Shown in pieces: positions 48,181 through 60,000 of a DNA stretch of 64,000 bases; the stretch's first letter is position 1, and every line of letters starts with the position of its first letter. The notes beneath the pieces were generated by a model, which saw only the letters and a program-made list of their open reading frames with translations, had not been told where the DNA came from and ran no database searches. Source of the DNA: Isoetes taiwanensis (Eukaryota > Streptophyta > Lycopodiopsida > Isoetales > Isoetaceae); NCBI GenBank assembly GCA_021234155.1, contig JAJEKV010000006.1:9763003-9827002 (forward strand), read 5' to 3'. The position numbers were made by a program, and so were the translations under genes.

Positions 48181-49740
48181 CCCCAAGGCAACCAATTTAT
48201 TCTAGGGACTAGCTGTTGTGACCATCATAGCCAAACTCAACTTGCTACATGCAACTAGTCGAGCTTTCGCTCAGTGCACTCCTTGCCTATAGTGCGTACG
48301 CTAGTCTTAATTAAACGTAGCATGCACAAGGTAAGTAGGGGCAGTTGATCGGGGCAAGGCTCTCCATGCATGTTCCCTAGGGTAACCATGGCCTTCTAGA
48401 AGCAACGACATAGTCGAAATTTCGTGACGTGCCTTTCTGGCATGGCCAGTGGCACCTTGTCCAGTTTGTCATGAAGCATCGCAAGGGGCAACTTTGGAAT
48501 AGGTGCCTCGGGAGGGTTTTTTTATTCTCTCTCTTGGGTTCTCTCTTCAGACCCATGTGGGAACCCTCCAGGCAAGCGCTCGACCACTTTAAAGGCAGGG
48601 AAGGCTACCGAAACCTAAACCCTACAGATTTACTAGGGTTTTGGTTTTGGGGCACCAAAACCACTCCATCTGCTAATCCCATCATCCAAATGGTAGCTCG
48701 TGTTTCCTGAATCATCTCCAAAAAGAAAAAATGGACATCCATTGCACGGTACGCATACCAACCCCCAAATTACCCCCTTCCGACGAGGGCCCACGAGGTG
48801 GATATATGGCGTGTTCCTCCAATTCGGCAGCTATACCGAGCTTGGAATGCAGTTTTGGCTTCATGCAAGACCCCAAGGCAACCAATTTACTCTAGGGACC
48901 AGCTGTTGTGACCAACATAGCCAAACTCAACTTGCTATATGCAACTAGTCGAGCTTTCGCTCAATGCACTCCTTTTTCAGAGTGCGCGGCGCTAGTCTTA
49001 ATTAAACGTAGCATGCACAATGTAAATAGGGGCAGTTGATTGGGGCAAGGCTCTCCATGCATGTGCCCTAGGATAACCATGGCCTTCTAGAAGCAACGGC
49101 ATAGTCGAAATTTCGTGACGTGCCTTTCTGGCATGGCCAGTGGCACCTTGTCCAGTTTGTCATGAAGCATCGCAAGGGGCAACTTTGGAATAGGTGCCTC
49201 GGGAGGGTTTTTTTATTCTCTCTTGGGTTCTCTCTTCAGACCCTTGTGATAACCCTCCAGGCAAGCGCTCGATCACTTTAAAGGCATGGAAGGCTACCGA
49301 AACCTAAACCCTACAAATTTAGTAGGGTTTTGGTTTTGGGGCACCAAAACCACTCCATCTGCTAATCCCACCGTCCAAATGGTAGCTCGTGTTCCCTGAA
49401 TCATCTCCAAAAAGAAAAAATGGACATCCATTGCACGGGTGTACCAACCCCCAAATTACCCCCTTTCCGACGTAGGGCCAAGAGGTGGATATATGGCGTG
49501 TTCCTCCAATTCGGCAGCTATACCGAGCTTGGAATGCAGTTTTGGCTTCATGCAAGACCCCAAGGCAACCAATTTACTCTAGGGACCAGCTGTTGTGACC
49601 AACATAGCCAAACTCAACTTGCTATATGCAACTAGTCGAGCTTTCGCTCAATGCACTCCTTGCCTGTAGTGCGTGTGCTAGTCTTAATTAAACGTAGCAT
49701 GCACAAGGAAGTAGGGGCACCTACTCCAAAGTTGCCCCTT
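48010..49740. repeat. Tandem repeat, ~690-bp unit, two and a half copies
   Basis: CCTGAATCATCTCCAAAAAG occurs at about 48,019, 48,707 and 49,396. Two full units (48,010-48,697 and 48,698-49,387) and the first half of a third are about 95 percent identical. After the third half-unit, 49,725-49,782 carries a stretch of the same unit in reverse orientation (GGCACCTACTCCAAAGTTGC, compare 48,485-48,507). So the array ends in an inversion. It is non-coding, and short ORFs are repeated in each unit for that reason. Confidence 0.88.
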
Positions 49741-49782
49741 GCTATGCTTCATGATAAACTGGACTAGGTGCCACCGGTTCAG

Positions 49783-52209
49783 TAGCTTCAGATGAACTAG
49801 GCCAAATAAAGAGATTAATTAGAAAAACAAGACATGAGAATAAGAAAGAATATTTAAATAACATCCACCACAATTGCAAAAGGCAATGAAGAAGACAAAT
49901 CAGATGGATTGCAATAAGATGTTCTAGAGTTAGAAATAGCACACGGGTCTCACTTCAAGCATGTACGTGTTCAATTGCTACCTCACCGACAGGACTTGAA
50001 GTTTTCAAACACACATGCAGGATGATTGTGTAGACATTCACTATTCTAGTGTTCAGCCAAACTGGCCACTTTACTACGTGATTTGAGGCATATTAGAAGA
50101 ACATTTGAACATTAGAATGCCTTGAACCCTTAATGCATGGGTATTATGCAAGATGTAGTAGGCCATCATCTAGATTAATTGAATTCACCTCGGGCCTTTT
50201 GAACTCGACATATAACCATCATGCGCCCAAGCAGTTCTAGTGCTTTCTCTGTAAATTATGGTGGATTTCACAACATTGCATGGATGTATATGTCTTAGAG
50301 TGCATGTGTATTTGATTGCATTGTGTGTTAGATCCTTCATTTGTATTTTTTTGTGACAAATATTGAATTGGGGTGAAACTTGCGTTTGCTAACATAGGTT
50401 ATATTTTTTATGAGACAATTGCCAAACAATTTGAGGTCTTTGGACGAACTCTTTGATGCCGACATCTTCAATGTATTTGCAAATTGTTTCAAATTAAGGA
50501 CTAGGTTCAAGCCAAATAACCTAGTGACAGGTCAAAATTCAAATTTAGAAGCATGCTAAATCCAAGCTCTTCTATTGCCGGATGCTCTAAACTTACTGTT
50601 GAATTTCGAAAATGACAGGATGCTCTAAACTTGCTGTTGGATTTCGAAAATGACATGTTGCTCTATGTGGTGTAGGCAAAGATACGGAGAACAATGTGAA
50701 AAAAGTTTCAATGCTTCCCAAATGAATAATGATAGTTTCCTATGGTAATAAGTTCTGCTAAGTATACTATCAAGTTGGAAAGATAGATACATTGTGTTTT
50801 GCAACCATTGAAACTTGTTCCTTCTACAAATTTACAACAATTCCATTGCTATAGTAAGTAAGTGTATCAATGTTTTATTTCTTTAATTTTTTTCTTTTTC
50901 TCCAAGCATTATATTTAATAGTTGTGTCTAGTGCTTCATCTAAAAATATCATACCTTAGAATTAAGTGAAAATGGAGCGGTGCAAACTTTGCCCAAGCCT
51001 AGCATTGAACATAATAATATTATTTATTGTCGATTATGTCGCCAGTATATTAAATGGCTCATATTTCTAATGGTTTAAAAAAAAAAAAACTTGTGAGTTG
51101 TCGCCACTATATTGAATGGCTTGTTTTTCTATTGGTTTGAAAAAATAACAGAGGTAATATATTCGTGATGCGATTCTAGACTTGAAGGTCAATGATCGCG
51201 TCGCCGTGAATCCTTGATCTAGTGTATTTCTTGATGAATGAATGCTCATGCATATTTGACCTAGCATTTTCGTGAAAAAATTATTGAAGGTCATATGACC
51301 ATTGATGCTTGTGTTGGCTACATATAGGTCCTTATCAATTGGTCGAACGAAATGGTGCCAAGAAAAATTGTTATCCATAGAGCTTGTATGATTTCTTGAT
51401 GATCCGACCGGATTTGAGAGGATAAATAAGAACTGCTAACTAGGCATCTACATTCAGCCAAAGACAAGTCGGCTCCATTCCCATGGTTGTTAATATAATG
51501 TGAATAGATGCAATTAGATCATGCTTTCAATTCAAGCTTGTTTTTGCATTTCTCGTAACTCTATTTTATTGCATGAAAGTGAAGCATGTTTTGTTCTAAG
51601 TTGCTGCTCAAGTGAAGTTAATTATCTGAACATCTATTGCCTTGTTGCTAAATGGCACAATGGATATGAATATTGTTTGAATTTAAAAAGGATCATACTC
51701 TAAAAGTAATGCAAAAATAGATATAATAGTTGGAATTACTAGTTAATGTAAGAAACTATGCTCAAAGTCCATAATGACTTTAAGGATTGAAACAAATATA
51801 TAAAAAAGACAACAACGTAAAACAATATAATAGACTACTAACATGCATAGTAAATAAGCATGTGCCAAAAACATATAACACACTTCCAAAATCAAATGTG
51901 GTTTTTGAACTAATAAGAAAAACTTGAGAAGATTGAAACCAGGTTAAAACCATGTATCTGATCATGCTAACTAGTATGTAAAATCATCTTAGATTATAAT
52001 ATTGACAATGTAGGCTCAAAAATCACCTCCTAAACTAGCAATAATTTTAAGAAACTAGTGTAAGACATATAATTAGTATAAGAACTGTGATCAAACTAGT
52101 AGTGGTATTACAAAACCATGAAAGTCATCTAGTTTTCGTTGACATTACGAGTTGTATGTATTAAAAACCATCATTATACTAGTTTCCATAATGATTATGA
52201 ATGCGAGTT
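49783..52209. other. A/T-rich right part of the inverted-repeat element, no gene seen
   Basis: About 2.4 kb shows no coding motif. A ~50-bp local duplication (GATGCTCTAAACTTGCTGTTG type) occurs at 50,580-50,660. ACTAGT motifs recur near the right end (51,738, 51,970, 52,057 and 52,178) and may be subterminal repeats. Confidence 0.4.
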
Positions 52210-52228
52210 AATTTTTGGGGGCCTTGTG
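52210..52228 (-). repeat. Right terminal inverted repeat
   Basis: AATTTTTGGGGGCCTTGTG is the reverse complement of the left terminus with one extra A. The next bases ATGGACTTC resume the integrase reading frame exactly. Confidence 0.88.
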
Positions 52229-53329
52229 ATGGACTTCATAATGGGGCTTCCAAGAACAGTAAGAGGGAAGGATGCCTTGATGGTCGTGGTCGACAAGTTG
52301 TCGAAGATGGCCCATTTTGTGCCTTGCAGGACCATGGACACAACTATGGATACGGCAAAGCTCGTCACCAAAAAGATCTTCAGGCTCCATGGCATGCCAA
52401 GGGAAATTATCTCCGACCGAGATCCAAAGTTCATCAGCGCCTTTTGGCAGGACCTCTTTGCAACGATTCAGACGAAGCTATCCATGAGCACGGCCTATCA
52501 TCCCCAGACGGATGGGCAAACAGAGCGGACCAACAGAATATTGGAGGATATGCTACGGAACTATGTCTGGAACAAGCAAGGTATGTGGGAAGAGTTTATT
52601 CACTTGGTGGAGTTTGCATATAATAGCACCAAGCAGGAATCATCCCAAATGTCGCCGTTCATGATTAACTACGGCTACCAATGCCTAACTCCAGACACTT
52701 GGCACAACCCTGTGTCAAAAGTGGAAGTTTCGCAGCAAATGTTGGGCGACATGCAGCAGCTCGTAGAAGAAGTTCGAGGGTATCTTCTCGCAGCAAGGAG
52801 TCTACAAAAGAGCATCGCCGACAAGCATCGGACAGTCAGAGAGTTCCAAGTTGGAGATGATGTATGGCTCAAGATAAAAGTGAAGCAGGCGAAGCTCCGC
52901 ATCGGAAATTGTAAGAAGCTTGCTCCAAGGTGGGCTGGACCCTTCAGAATAGTCAAGAGGATAGGTAATCAATCCTACAGATTGGATCTACCAGCACACC
53001 TAAAGATTCACAAAGTCTTCCACGTGAGTTTGCTGAAGAAGCACACTCCCAATCCAGATGAAGTCTTGGACACTCCAACGATGTTGGAAATGATAGAAGA
53101 ACAGATAGAAATAGTTTCAGAACTGATTCTCGATAAAGCGTTCAAGAAAACAAGGAGATCGGAGTTTCTCCAATACTTGGTCAAGTGGAAACACTTGCAG
53201 GTGGAAGACGCGACATGGGTACTTAAAAGAGATCTGATAAAGCAGTACCCACAGTTTATGGAGCAATGGGACGGCAAGGTCATCTCCAAAGAAATCGGCT
53301 CAGGCATGTCGATTTGTGTAGATTTATAG
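52229..53329 (+). pseudogene. Ty3 chromovirus copy C, integrase core and chromodomain (3' part)
   Basis: This is the continuation of 42,836-43,530 after the insertion. The frame is open from the insertion border to the stop at 53,329. The integrase core begins at MDFIMGLP (first Asp at 52,231), followed by ISDRDPKF (second Asp) and QTERTNRILEDML (Glu). The C-terminal region has WAGPFRIVKRIG and HKVFHVSLLKKH. The chromodomain (about 53,160-53,260) reads FLQYLVKWKHLQVEDATWVL, which in chromoviruses guides insertion into heterochromatin. This half is free of frameshifts. The annotated ATG at 52,139 lies inside the inserted element and is not the real start. The gene is inactive because of the 8.7-kb insertion and the missing 5' half. 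Confidence 0.93.
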
Positions 53330-54171
53330 CTTGCATAGTTAAGTATAATCTACGCATGCAACCTATGAGGTATGGGTTGCATGCGTTGTTGCCGATGATG
53401 AGATCACTACGGTGATCTCTAGAACGTGGTGTAATGTCAATGTAGGCATGACCGCGGTTCCGCTTGGAAAGTCTACTTCTGTCCCACGGAAGTAGACGAC
53501 CTCGAGAGATAAGAGGCCATTCAGGAATGCATTGATAGGGAAAGCACCTCTAGCCAATGTCTACGGAGAGGACACCATCCTTCACGCTCCATATATGAGA
53601 AGGACTCTATCCTCCACGCTGGGCGACTAAAGGTGTAGGCATGAGCGCCATATAGGCATAAGGGCGCTGTCTCCACGGCCACGATGGAAGAAGCATCCTC
53701 TTCCTACGCCGGGAGATTAGCCATGCATCCATGTAGATAGTTGGGTGGTTCCCTTATAACCAAATTTATAAATAATTAAAAATGGTACTAACGTAGTGTT
53801 GACCTGCAGGCCAATAGAGCGCTCCGGAGGGCTAGGAGGTCGAGCTACGAAGACTTGCAACACAAATTTTGTTGTAATGTGTTGCAAGGAATGAAGAGTA
53901 CCTCAGAGAATAATTGTATATATATTGATAAACTAAAACATTATGATAAGTAAAATTAATGAGTAACTGTTGTAATGACATACGGATTGATAAGTAACTG
54001 ATTGAATAATAGCATAATAATGTTCTAAAAATATTACCTTGAGGTAATCCTAATAAACGTGTAACTATGATAATAATATATCGTATGCATCAAGTTGATT
54101 GCAGGTTAAGAAGATCCCAAGGTGAGGAGACCCACGATGCTGCGGACAGCATCAATTTAAGGTGGGGAGAA
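53330..54171 (+). other. Post-integrase untranslated region and polypurine tract, copy C
   Basis: No further ORF is present. ACCTGCAGGCCAATAGAGCG near 53,804 is conserved with copy B. GCGGACAGCATC and the polypurine tract AAGGTGGGGAGAA (54,159-54,171) sit directly before the LTR. The shared acceptor-like CTGCAG may mean splicing in the 3' region of the element. Confidence 0.65.
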
Positions 54172-55689
54172 TGTGACGTTCCAGTACGACATACGGTCTC
54201 AAGACATATACCGTACTGCACCGTCACGCGTACACGCCATTTCAAACGACGTGTACGCCGACGTGTAACTATGCAAGGGCGCCCTAGGGGGCAACTTGCA
54301 AGGGTGCGCACACTTAGCAATGTGCGCACTTTAAAACTTTAACCCATTAAAGGCAGACCAAGGGTCATGGAAACCCTAAACCTAACTGAGAGCCTATGTA
54401 AGGTAACCAAACCCTATTTCTTCCCTTTTTGTCCACGAACCTTCCGAGCTCCAGTTCGCGCGCCTGAGGAGTCAAATCCAACTCCCAAGATCTGCCCATG
54501 CGCCCTAGCTCGTCAGATTCTCCTTTCGAACGCATCCCCAAGCAGAACAGCGACATGGACACCTTCGGATCAAGAGGAGTGAACCAGGGATCAGGTATTT
54601 AGTCGATTTAATAGCCTAAACCGTATTCCAGCCATCAAACCAATAGGTTTAGCCTATTAAATTACCCTTAGTAGCCAAGCAGATCCCCAGACTGACCCTA
54701 ACTAAAGAACCTAACTCTATGATATAGATTAGTTCTTATTCTTTAGTTCTATGATGATGTGATGGATGGATGAATTATGTGGACTCATTGTATTGGGAAG
54801 GGGGGTAGAGACCTACAGCTTAGTAGTTGATGCTCCTAGCTAGTCCTTCTTAGTGCATTACTAGAATTCGGCCTCTGTACAAGAACCACACCTGGTTGTG
54901 GGTGAAGGGGCCAGACTGGCTTAGAAGGAGGTTCGTGTTCTGACCCTTGAACGATCCCTCTGGTGTGTAAGGCCTACCGGGGATCATTGTGGACTAGGTC
55001 TAATGGCTTGCCACTGAGTGCGGGTAAGGCATGGGCTCGACACCCGTGAAGTGGTGTTCACTTTCCAGTGGGTTAAGTCGAATAAGGGCAGTGGCCCTCT
55101 AGTCACCTTGAGTCAGCATTGAGATCTCTGGAGGGAGTGATCCCTACCTGCCCCATCGGAACTGGGGAGATGCAACCCAGGAATAGCCCCTTTGGCTATG
55201 CATCCGGCGGGCTGATCAGTCCCAACACTCTTCAACCTACTCCGCAAAGTGTGCAATGGGAGGGGCAGATGGAGTGGACAACCCTATGCCATGTTCTCGT
55301 GCCAGCCAAATCCATTGTCATGATTCTGTCTGCAATGAACTCTGGAGACCCAAGCCGTCAGTCATCCCCTGGAGTCTGAGCCTTGGGTAGGAAACCATAT
55401 GTATCGTGCTGATCTTTGTCTATGCAGATGTTGATGTACCACCCTTCGAGGTGGATATGTGATGATGTTATGTACTGACATGTATGTTTACGCTTCCACA
55501 GCTAGGTAGACCCTGAGGAAGACGGGGTAAAATGACTCCTTCATGGTCCCGATTAGGATGAGGCGCTCAGATGGGCGCCATGGTGATGGCGGCAGTGGTG
55601 GCTTGGTGAATCCTTCATAACTTCAGCATCCAGACTCCGTTTTTAGCGATTTTTGGTTCGTTGGAAAGCTCTTTCAGTGTTCCTTCTTC

Positions 55690-57060
55690 TTGCACATGTT
55701 TTTCTTTGGTTATTGCTGTGTTTGGTGGCCGATTTTGATACCCCTGTTGCGGCCTCCTGCTGTAAACCCTGAATATGGTGATGGCGGGAAATTCTGCACC
55801 GATTTTGGGCCTGGAGAAGGTGGGCCGGGATTCGCGGTCGAGATGTCTGCGAGAGGAAAGAAAGGAGGCAAGGACATATCCAAAAGCTGCATCAGCTTGG
55901 CGCTGGATCTTCAAGAGCCAATTCTTAGCCAGGATGTAGCCAGTAGGCATCCGGTGGATTCCCAGGAGCTGGCTTCTGGAAATTCGGAGAGGATGGATAA
56001 TAGAGAGGTGGTGCCCAGCTCAATGCCACCTTTGGAGTCTGTAACTTTGCCATCTTTGGCTGGTGAGAATGGTGGTTTGCTGCCAGAATGGGTGTGTTCT
56101 CCAGAGGTGATGCCTCAACCACCACGAGCCCCAGCTCCTCATGCATGGAAAGGTAATGACACTGTTGCCCGTCTTTCTAGGCCTAGGTTTTCTGATTGGA
56201 TTAGACAACCGTTGCAAAGCGAAAAGCGAGAGAAAAGTTCTAGGGTGACAGAGGCAACCGCTTATCTTAGAGCGAGTAATAACAAGAAGGATTTGCAAAG
56301 CAAGTTTTTAAATCGTTACCTCATTTGTAGAAATTAATCACCGGAAGCATGTGCGATTACCACGAGAATTTGGTTGCATCTTGATTGTTAGGCCATTTCT
56401 TTGGGGCCTTTTTGGATATGCAGAGGCTTGGGTACTGACTACGGGCTCAGTTTAAGAGGCTGGGATTGCCTCCATATGTGACCCTGAAGTCTCTGGGTAA
56501 TAACTTTTTTCTTATTATGGTTGATTCTGAGGCCACGGTGGAGCAGTTGGTCTCACATGGAGTGGCACGTATGGGAGGGGCCTATGTTTTGTTCCAAAGA
56601 TTATACTCGAGGTTTCTCTTCCGCTAGGCCCTCTTTGCCAATTAGAGTGCCATGCTGGCTTCAAATTCGGGATCTGCCTCCAGAGATGATGGTGCCTGAG
56701 TTTCTAATAGCCATGGCCAAAGGCCTAGGAACTCACATAGTGCACTCGATTGTGGGTGCACCGCAGATATGTGTAGGTATTCGGGCGGATGAAGTGTTAC
56801 CTCAGAGTCTTGTGGTTAAGAGTGGTGATTATTACTCTTACTTCGGTTGGATTTGCTCAATGGGGGAGAGCTTTTGGCAATGTTTCCCTTGCTTAAGCAG
56901 TTTCACCAGCATAATCCGCATTCAGCACCCAAGCAGGCAGAGCAAATAGTGGTTGGGCCGCCTTCATCTTCTGCACTTGTTCCCCACGTGTTGAAGGCGT
57001 GGAGGCGGTGGGCAGTCGGAAGACACAACTGAACCCTCCTCTCATTATGGTGCATCGCGA
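55690..57060 (+). pseudogene. LINE ORF1 region (nucleic-acid-binding), broken
   Basis: 55,690-56,337 is open for 215 codons. It most likely starts at MSARGKKGGKD near 55,843, and it is rich in Pro and Ser (PPRAPAPHAWKG). A stop and frame changes follow. The stretch FLIMVDSEATVEQLVSHGVA (near 56,510) and then VPCWLQIRDLPPEMMVPEFL (near 56,650) resemble the DUF4283-type domain of plant LINE ORF1 proteins. This domain is thought to bind the element's RNA. No CCHC zinc knuckle is visible. A clean ORF1 stop cannot be placed. Confidence 0.7.
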
Positions 57061-57081
57061 GGTATGTAGGAGACTTGCAGA

Positions 57082-60000
57082 TTGAAGAGTTTGCGTGAGA
57101 AAGAGGAAGGGTGGCAACAGGTTGTTTCTAGGAGGCGAGCTTCGGTGAGAGCTTCTCCAACAGGGTCATGTAGCTCATCTACCTTGTCTTTGGCCCCTCC
57201 TCAAGTGGATCGAATGGTGATTGATCGGGTAGTCCAGAACTTTTCTTCCTGGGCTGATCGTGTGGAGGCATGTGAAGCTTTGCAAGGGGATCGACCCCTT
57301 GGTGCACTACGGACCCACATGGATAAGAAAAATTCTATCCCGGAATGTGAGAGGCATCAAATCCTCTCCGAATAAGCGAAAGCACGGCTCGCCATGGCGA
57401 TGAAGAATCTTAATCCGGATATCTTGTGTTTGCGGGAGCATAAATGTGCCGGGCTTATATTAACAACTTAATGAATATCTTGGGTAATCGGTATGTAAGC
57501 TGCTTGCTACAACGCAGGCGAGGGGGAGGTACTTTGATTTATTGGAAAATGGGTGTATGCGTGTAACCTTTTCAGACCCGAGATAGCGGGGCCGGTGGTG
57601 GTGATTAAATGGAAGGAGGGCGGTCCCGAGTGGGGCTTAGTAAATGTGTATGCTCCAATTGGGGCCACTTTCGGAGAGGTTGTTTATGGGCACAATGCGA
57701 AATAAGCTCCAGTCCTTTGGTATGGGTTCTACATGGTTTGTCTTGGGTGACTTTAACATGGTGGAGCTCCAGGAGGACAGGCATGGTATTGATTCGAGAT
57801 ATTATGAGGGTTTTGAGCGTGACCAATGGCTTAGGCTTGTGCAGGAGTGGGGTTTGATGAGCTTCAGGGGATCGGAGTTTTACTTGGTGCAATAATTGGT
57901 GGGGCATGGTAGGGCATACTCTAGGCTGGATAGAGTTTATGGCACTCCAGCAGTCTTGGATTATGCTCCAGCCTTCACTAGGGTGAACGTTTTGACCACC
58001 TCTGTCGCTGATCACACTCCCCAGATCATTCAGCGGCTTCATGACCACCCACCGCGGCCTCTCAGGACGGGTTTTAAGCTTAACACAACCTTTTTTCGGG
58101 ATCCGAGTTCACGGCCCGGTCAGTAAGCTCATTTGGCGGCAGGTATTCGGTCGGGATAAGTGGAATGAATGCAATGGTTACAGCATTGGCTAGGGTAAAA
58201 TAGTTTGCGAAAGAATGGGGGCGGCAAAAGGCTTTGGCTCAACATCGCAGGTTGGATGCCTTATATGCGGAACTGGAGTCTCTTAGAGGGCGAGTCTCGA
58301 TGGTTTAGCGTGAGCGGCCCGAGTGCTTCGTCGGATCGAGGTTGAGGAGGAGGCCAAGGTGTTGCAGGCCAGGGTCAAAGCGGGTTTGACGTGGTTGAAG
58401 CAGTCTGACACTTGCTCTAAAGTCTTTTTCCGAGTAGCCCGCCAGAAGAAGTATGCAGCAGCCATGGCGGACATAGTTACACCCCAGAGAGTGTTGTTGC
58501 AGCAACCAGATGCTATCAAGGCCTTCGTAGCAGCGCACTATGAAACATTTTTCAAGGAGAGCCCGCTTCCCTCACGAGTGTTTTTCAAGGCTGGTCTTTG
58601 GCCAAGGTATCGTCGAGAATCTCAGCCCTTCAAAGGCGAGCTTAGAGGAGCCGTTGATGGGGCAGGAGTTGGGGACGATGTCTTTGTTGGCTCGGAATAA
58701 GTGTCCTGGATTGGATGGAATACCAGTGGAGTTTTTCAAGTATTGGGAATGGGACCGGTGGTGCGGTGTATGTGGATCTTTTGGGGAATAACTTCGATGC
58801 ATCCCTCTTTGAATACATGTTGTATTTCACTTATACCCAAGTGTAAGCATCCTAAAACCATCAATATTTGGAGGCCTATTACTCGTTTTATGCGTAGTGT
58901 ATAAAATCATTGCTAAGGCTTTGGGTGAGAGGCTTAAGCCGATTACTAGTTCACGCCATTAGTGCAGAAAGCGGTATGGTTTTATACCTCGCCGAATATT
59001 CTTCATAATGTGGTCAGCCGCTTTTGAGGGAGTGCATTGGGCTCAGTAGGATGAGGCAGCCCCTTGTTTTTCTTAAAATTTGGATTTTGCCAAGGCTTAT
59101 GACAGTGTCAGCTGGCAGTTCTTGGCAGATATGATGCAAGCTTTTGGGTGCGGGCCTAGTTTAGGAGAAACGGTTATGAAGTTGCACGGTTCCGCTAGGG
59201 GCGATAGTGTGGTGTCGGGGTGAGACCTCTTCAATCTTCTCGGTGGGCGAGGCATTAGGCGAGGATGTCCGTTGGCCCCCTTCCTGTTCACTATAGTGGC
59301 AGAAGCTCTCTCACAGCTTTTTCAGGTGGCAATTGCTGACAATGTGGTGCAAGGTCTCCGCATGGATGATGGGTCGCAACAGGTTTGCAGTCAATTTGCG
59401 GATGATACATTCCTCTTTCTTCATGCAGATGAGTCCAATCTCAGGTAACCAAGAATATTTTGGATGCCTTTTCTTTAACCGGGATGCTTGCTTGGCGGGT
59501 GAAGTGCTCGGCCATGTGGGTACTTGGAGGAACCTTCTCTGCATGGTTGAATCAGTTTTCACAGGCTCTAACACGCCGCCACCACGCCTGCCAAACTGTT
59601 AGGCATACCATTTGGCTTGGATATTAATGCTAGGGCAATTTGAATTTAGGAGACATTCTGAGAATCTTAAGCAACATTTGAATTGGTGGAGGGAAGTAAA
59701 CTCACCATGGCTGGTAGGATTACGGTAGCTAAGTCGATTGCTCTGTAGCACTCATGTTTACACTGACCTCTCCGCATACTTGCTTTTAAAGTGTGGTTAA
59801 GGAGTTGGATGACACCATTCGCAATTTTGTTTGGGGAGGGAATGAGGAGGGGGCTACAGTGAAGGTCGCATGGTGGAAGTGTGTGCGTCCCAGACAGGCA
59901 GGGGGTTTGGGTATGCTTGATGTGTCATTGCACACGGAGGTTCTGGTGTCGAAATTCATCTGGCAATTGTTGCAGGAGCAACAATCCCCAGGTTTGGCTC

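Larger units (their letters stand above)
43531..52228. mobile_element. 8.7-kb inverted-repeat DNA transposon-like element inserted in integrase
   Basis: The left end CACAAGGCCCCCAAAATT (43,531-43,548) is matched in inverted orientation by AATTTTTGGGGGCCTTGTG (52,210-52,228). The element interrupts the integrase between Ser and Met-Asp-Phe. AT precedes the left end (43,529-43,530) and AT follows the right end (52,229-52,230), where the uninterrupted gene needs only one. This gives a 2-bp target duplication and exact borders. Inside are minus-strand fragments of a plastid sigma factor gene, a foldback, a tandem ~690-bp repeat and A/T-rich DNA. I find no transposase motif, so it looks non-autonomous, with captured host DNA. 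CAC termini recall CACTA/EnSpm elements, but those usually start CACTA or CACTG and duplicate 3 bp. The superfamily is therefore open. Confidence 0.85.

Noticed and set aside
52139..52228. ATG at 52,139 as the start of a 396-residue protein
   Set aside because: This part lies inside the inverted-repeat element. The integrase frame resumes only at 52,229 and the fusion is accidental.
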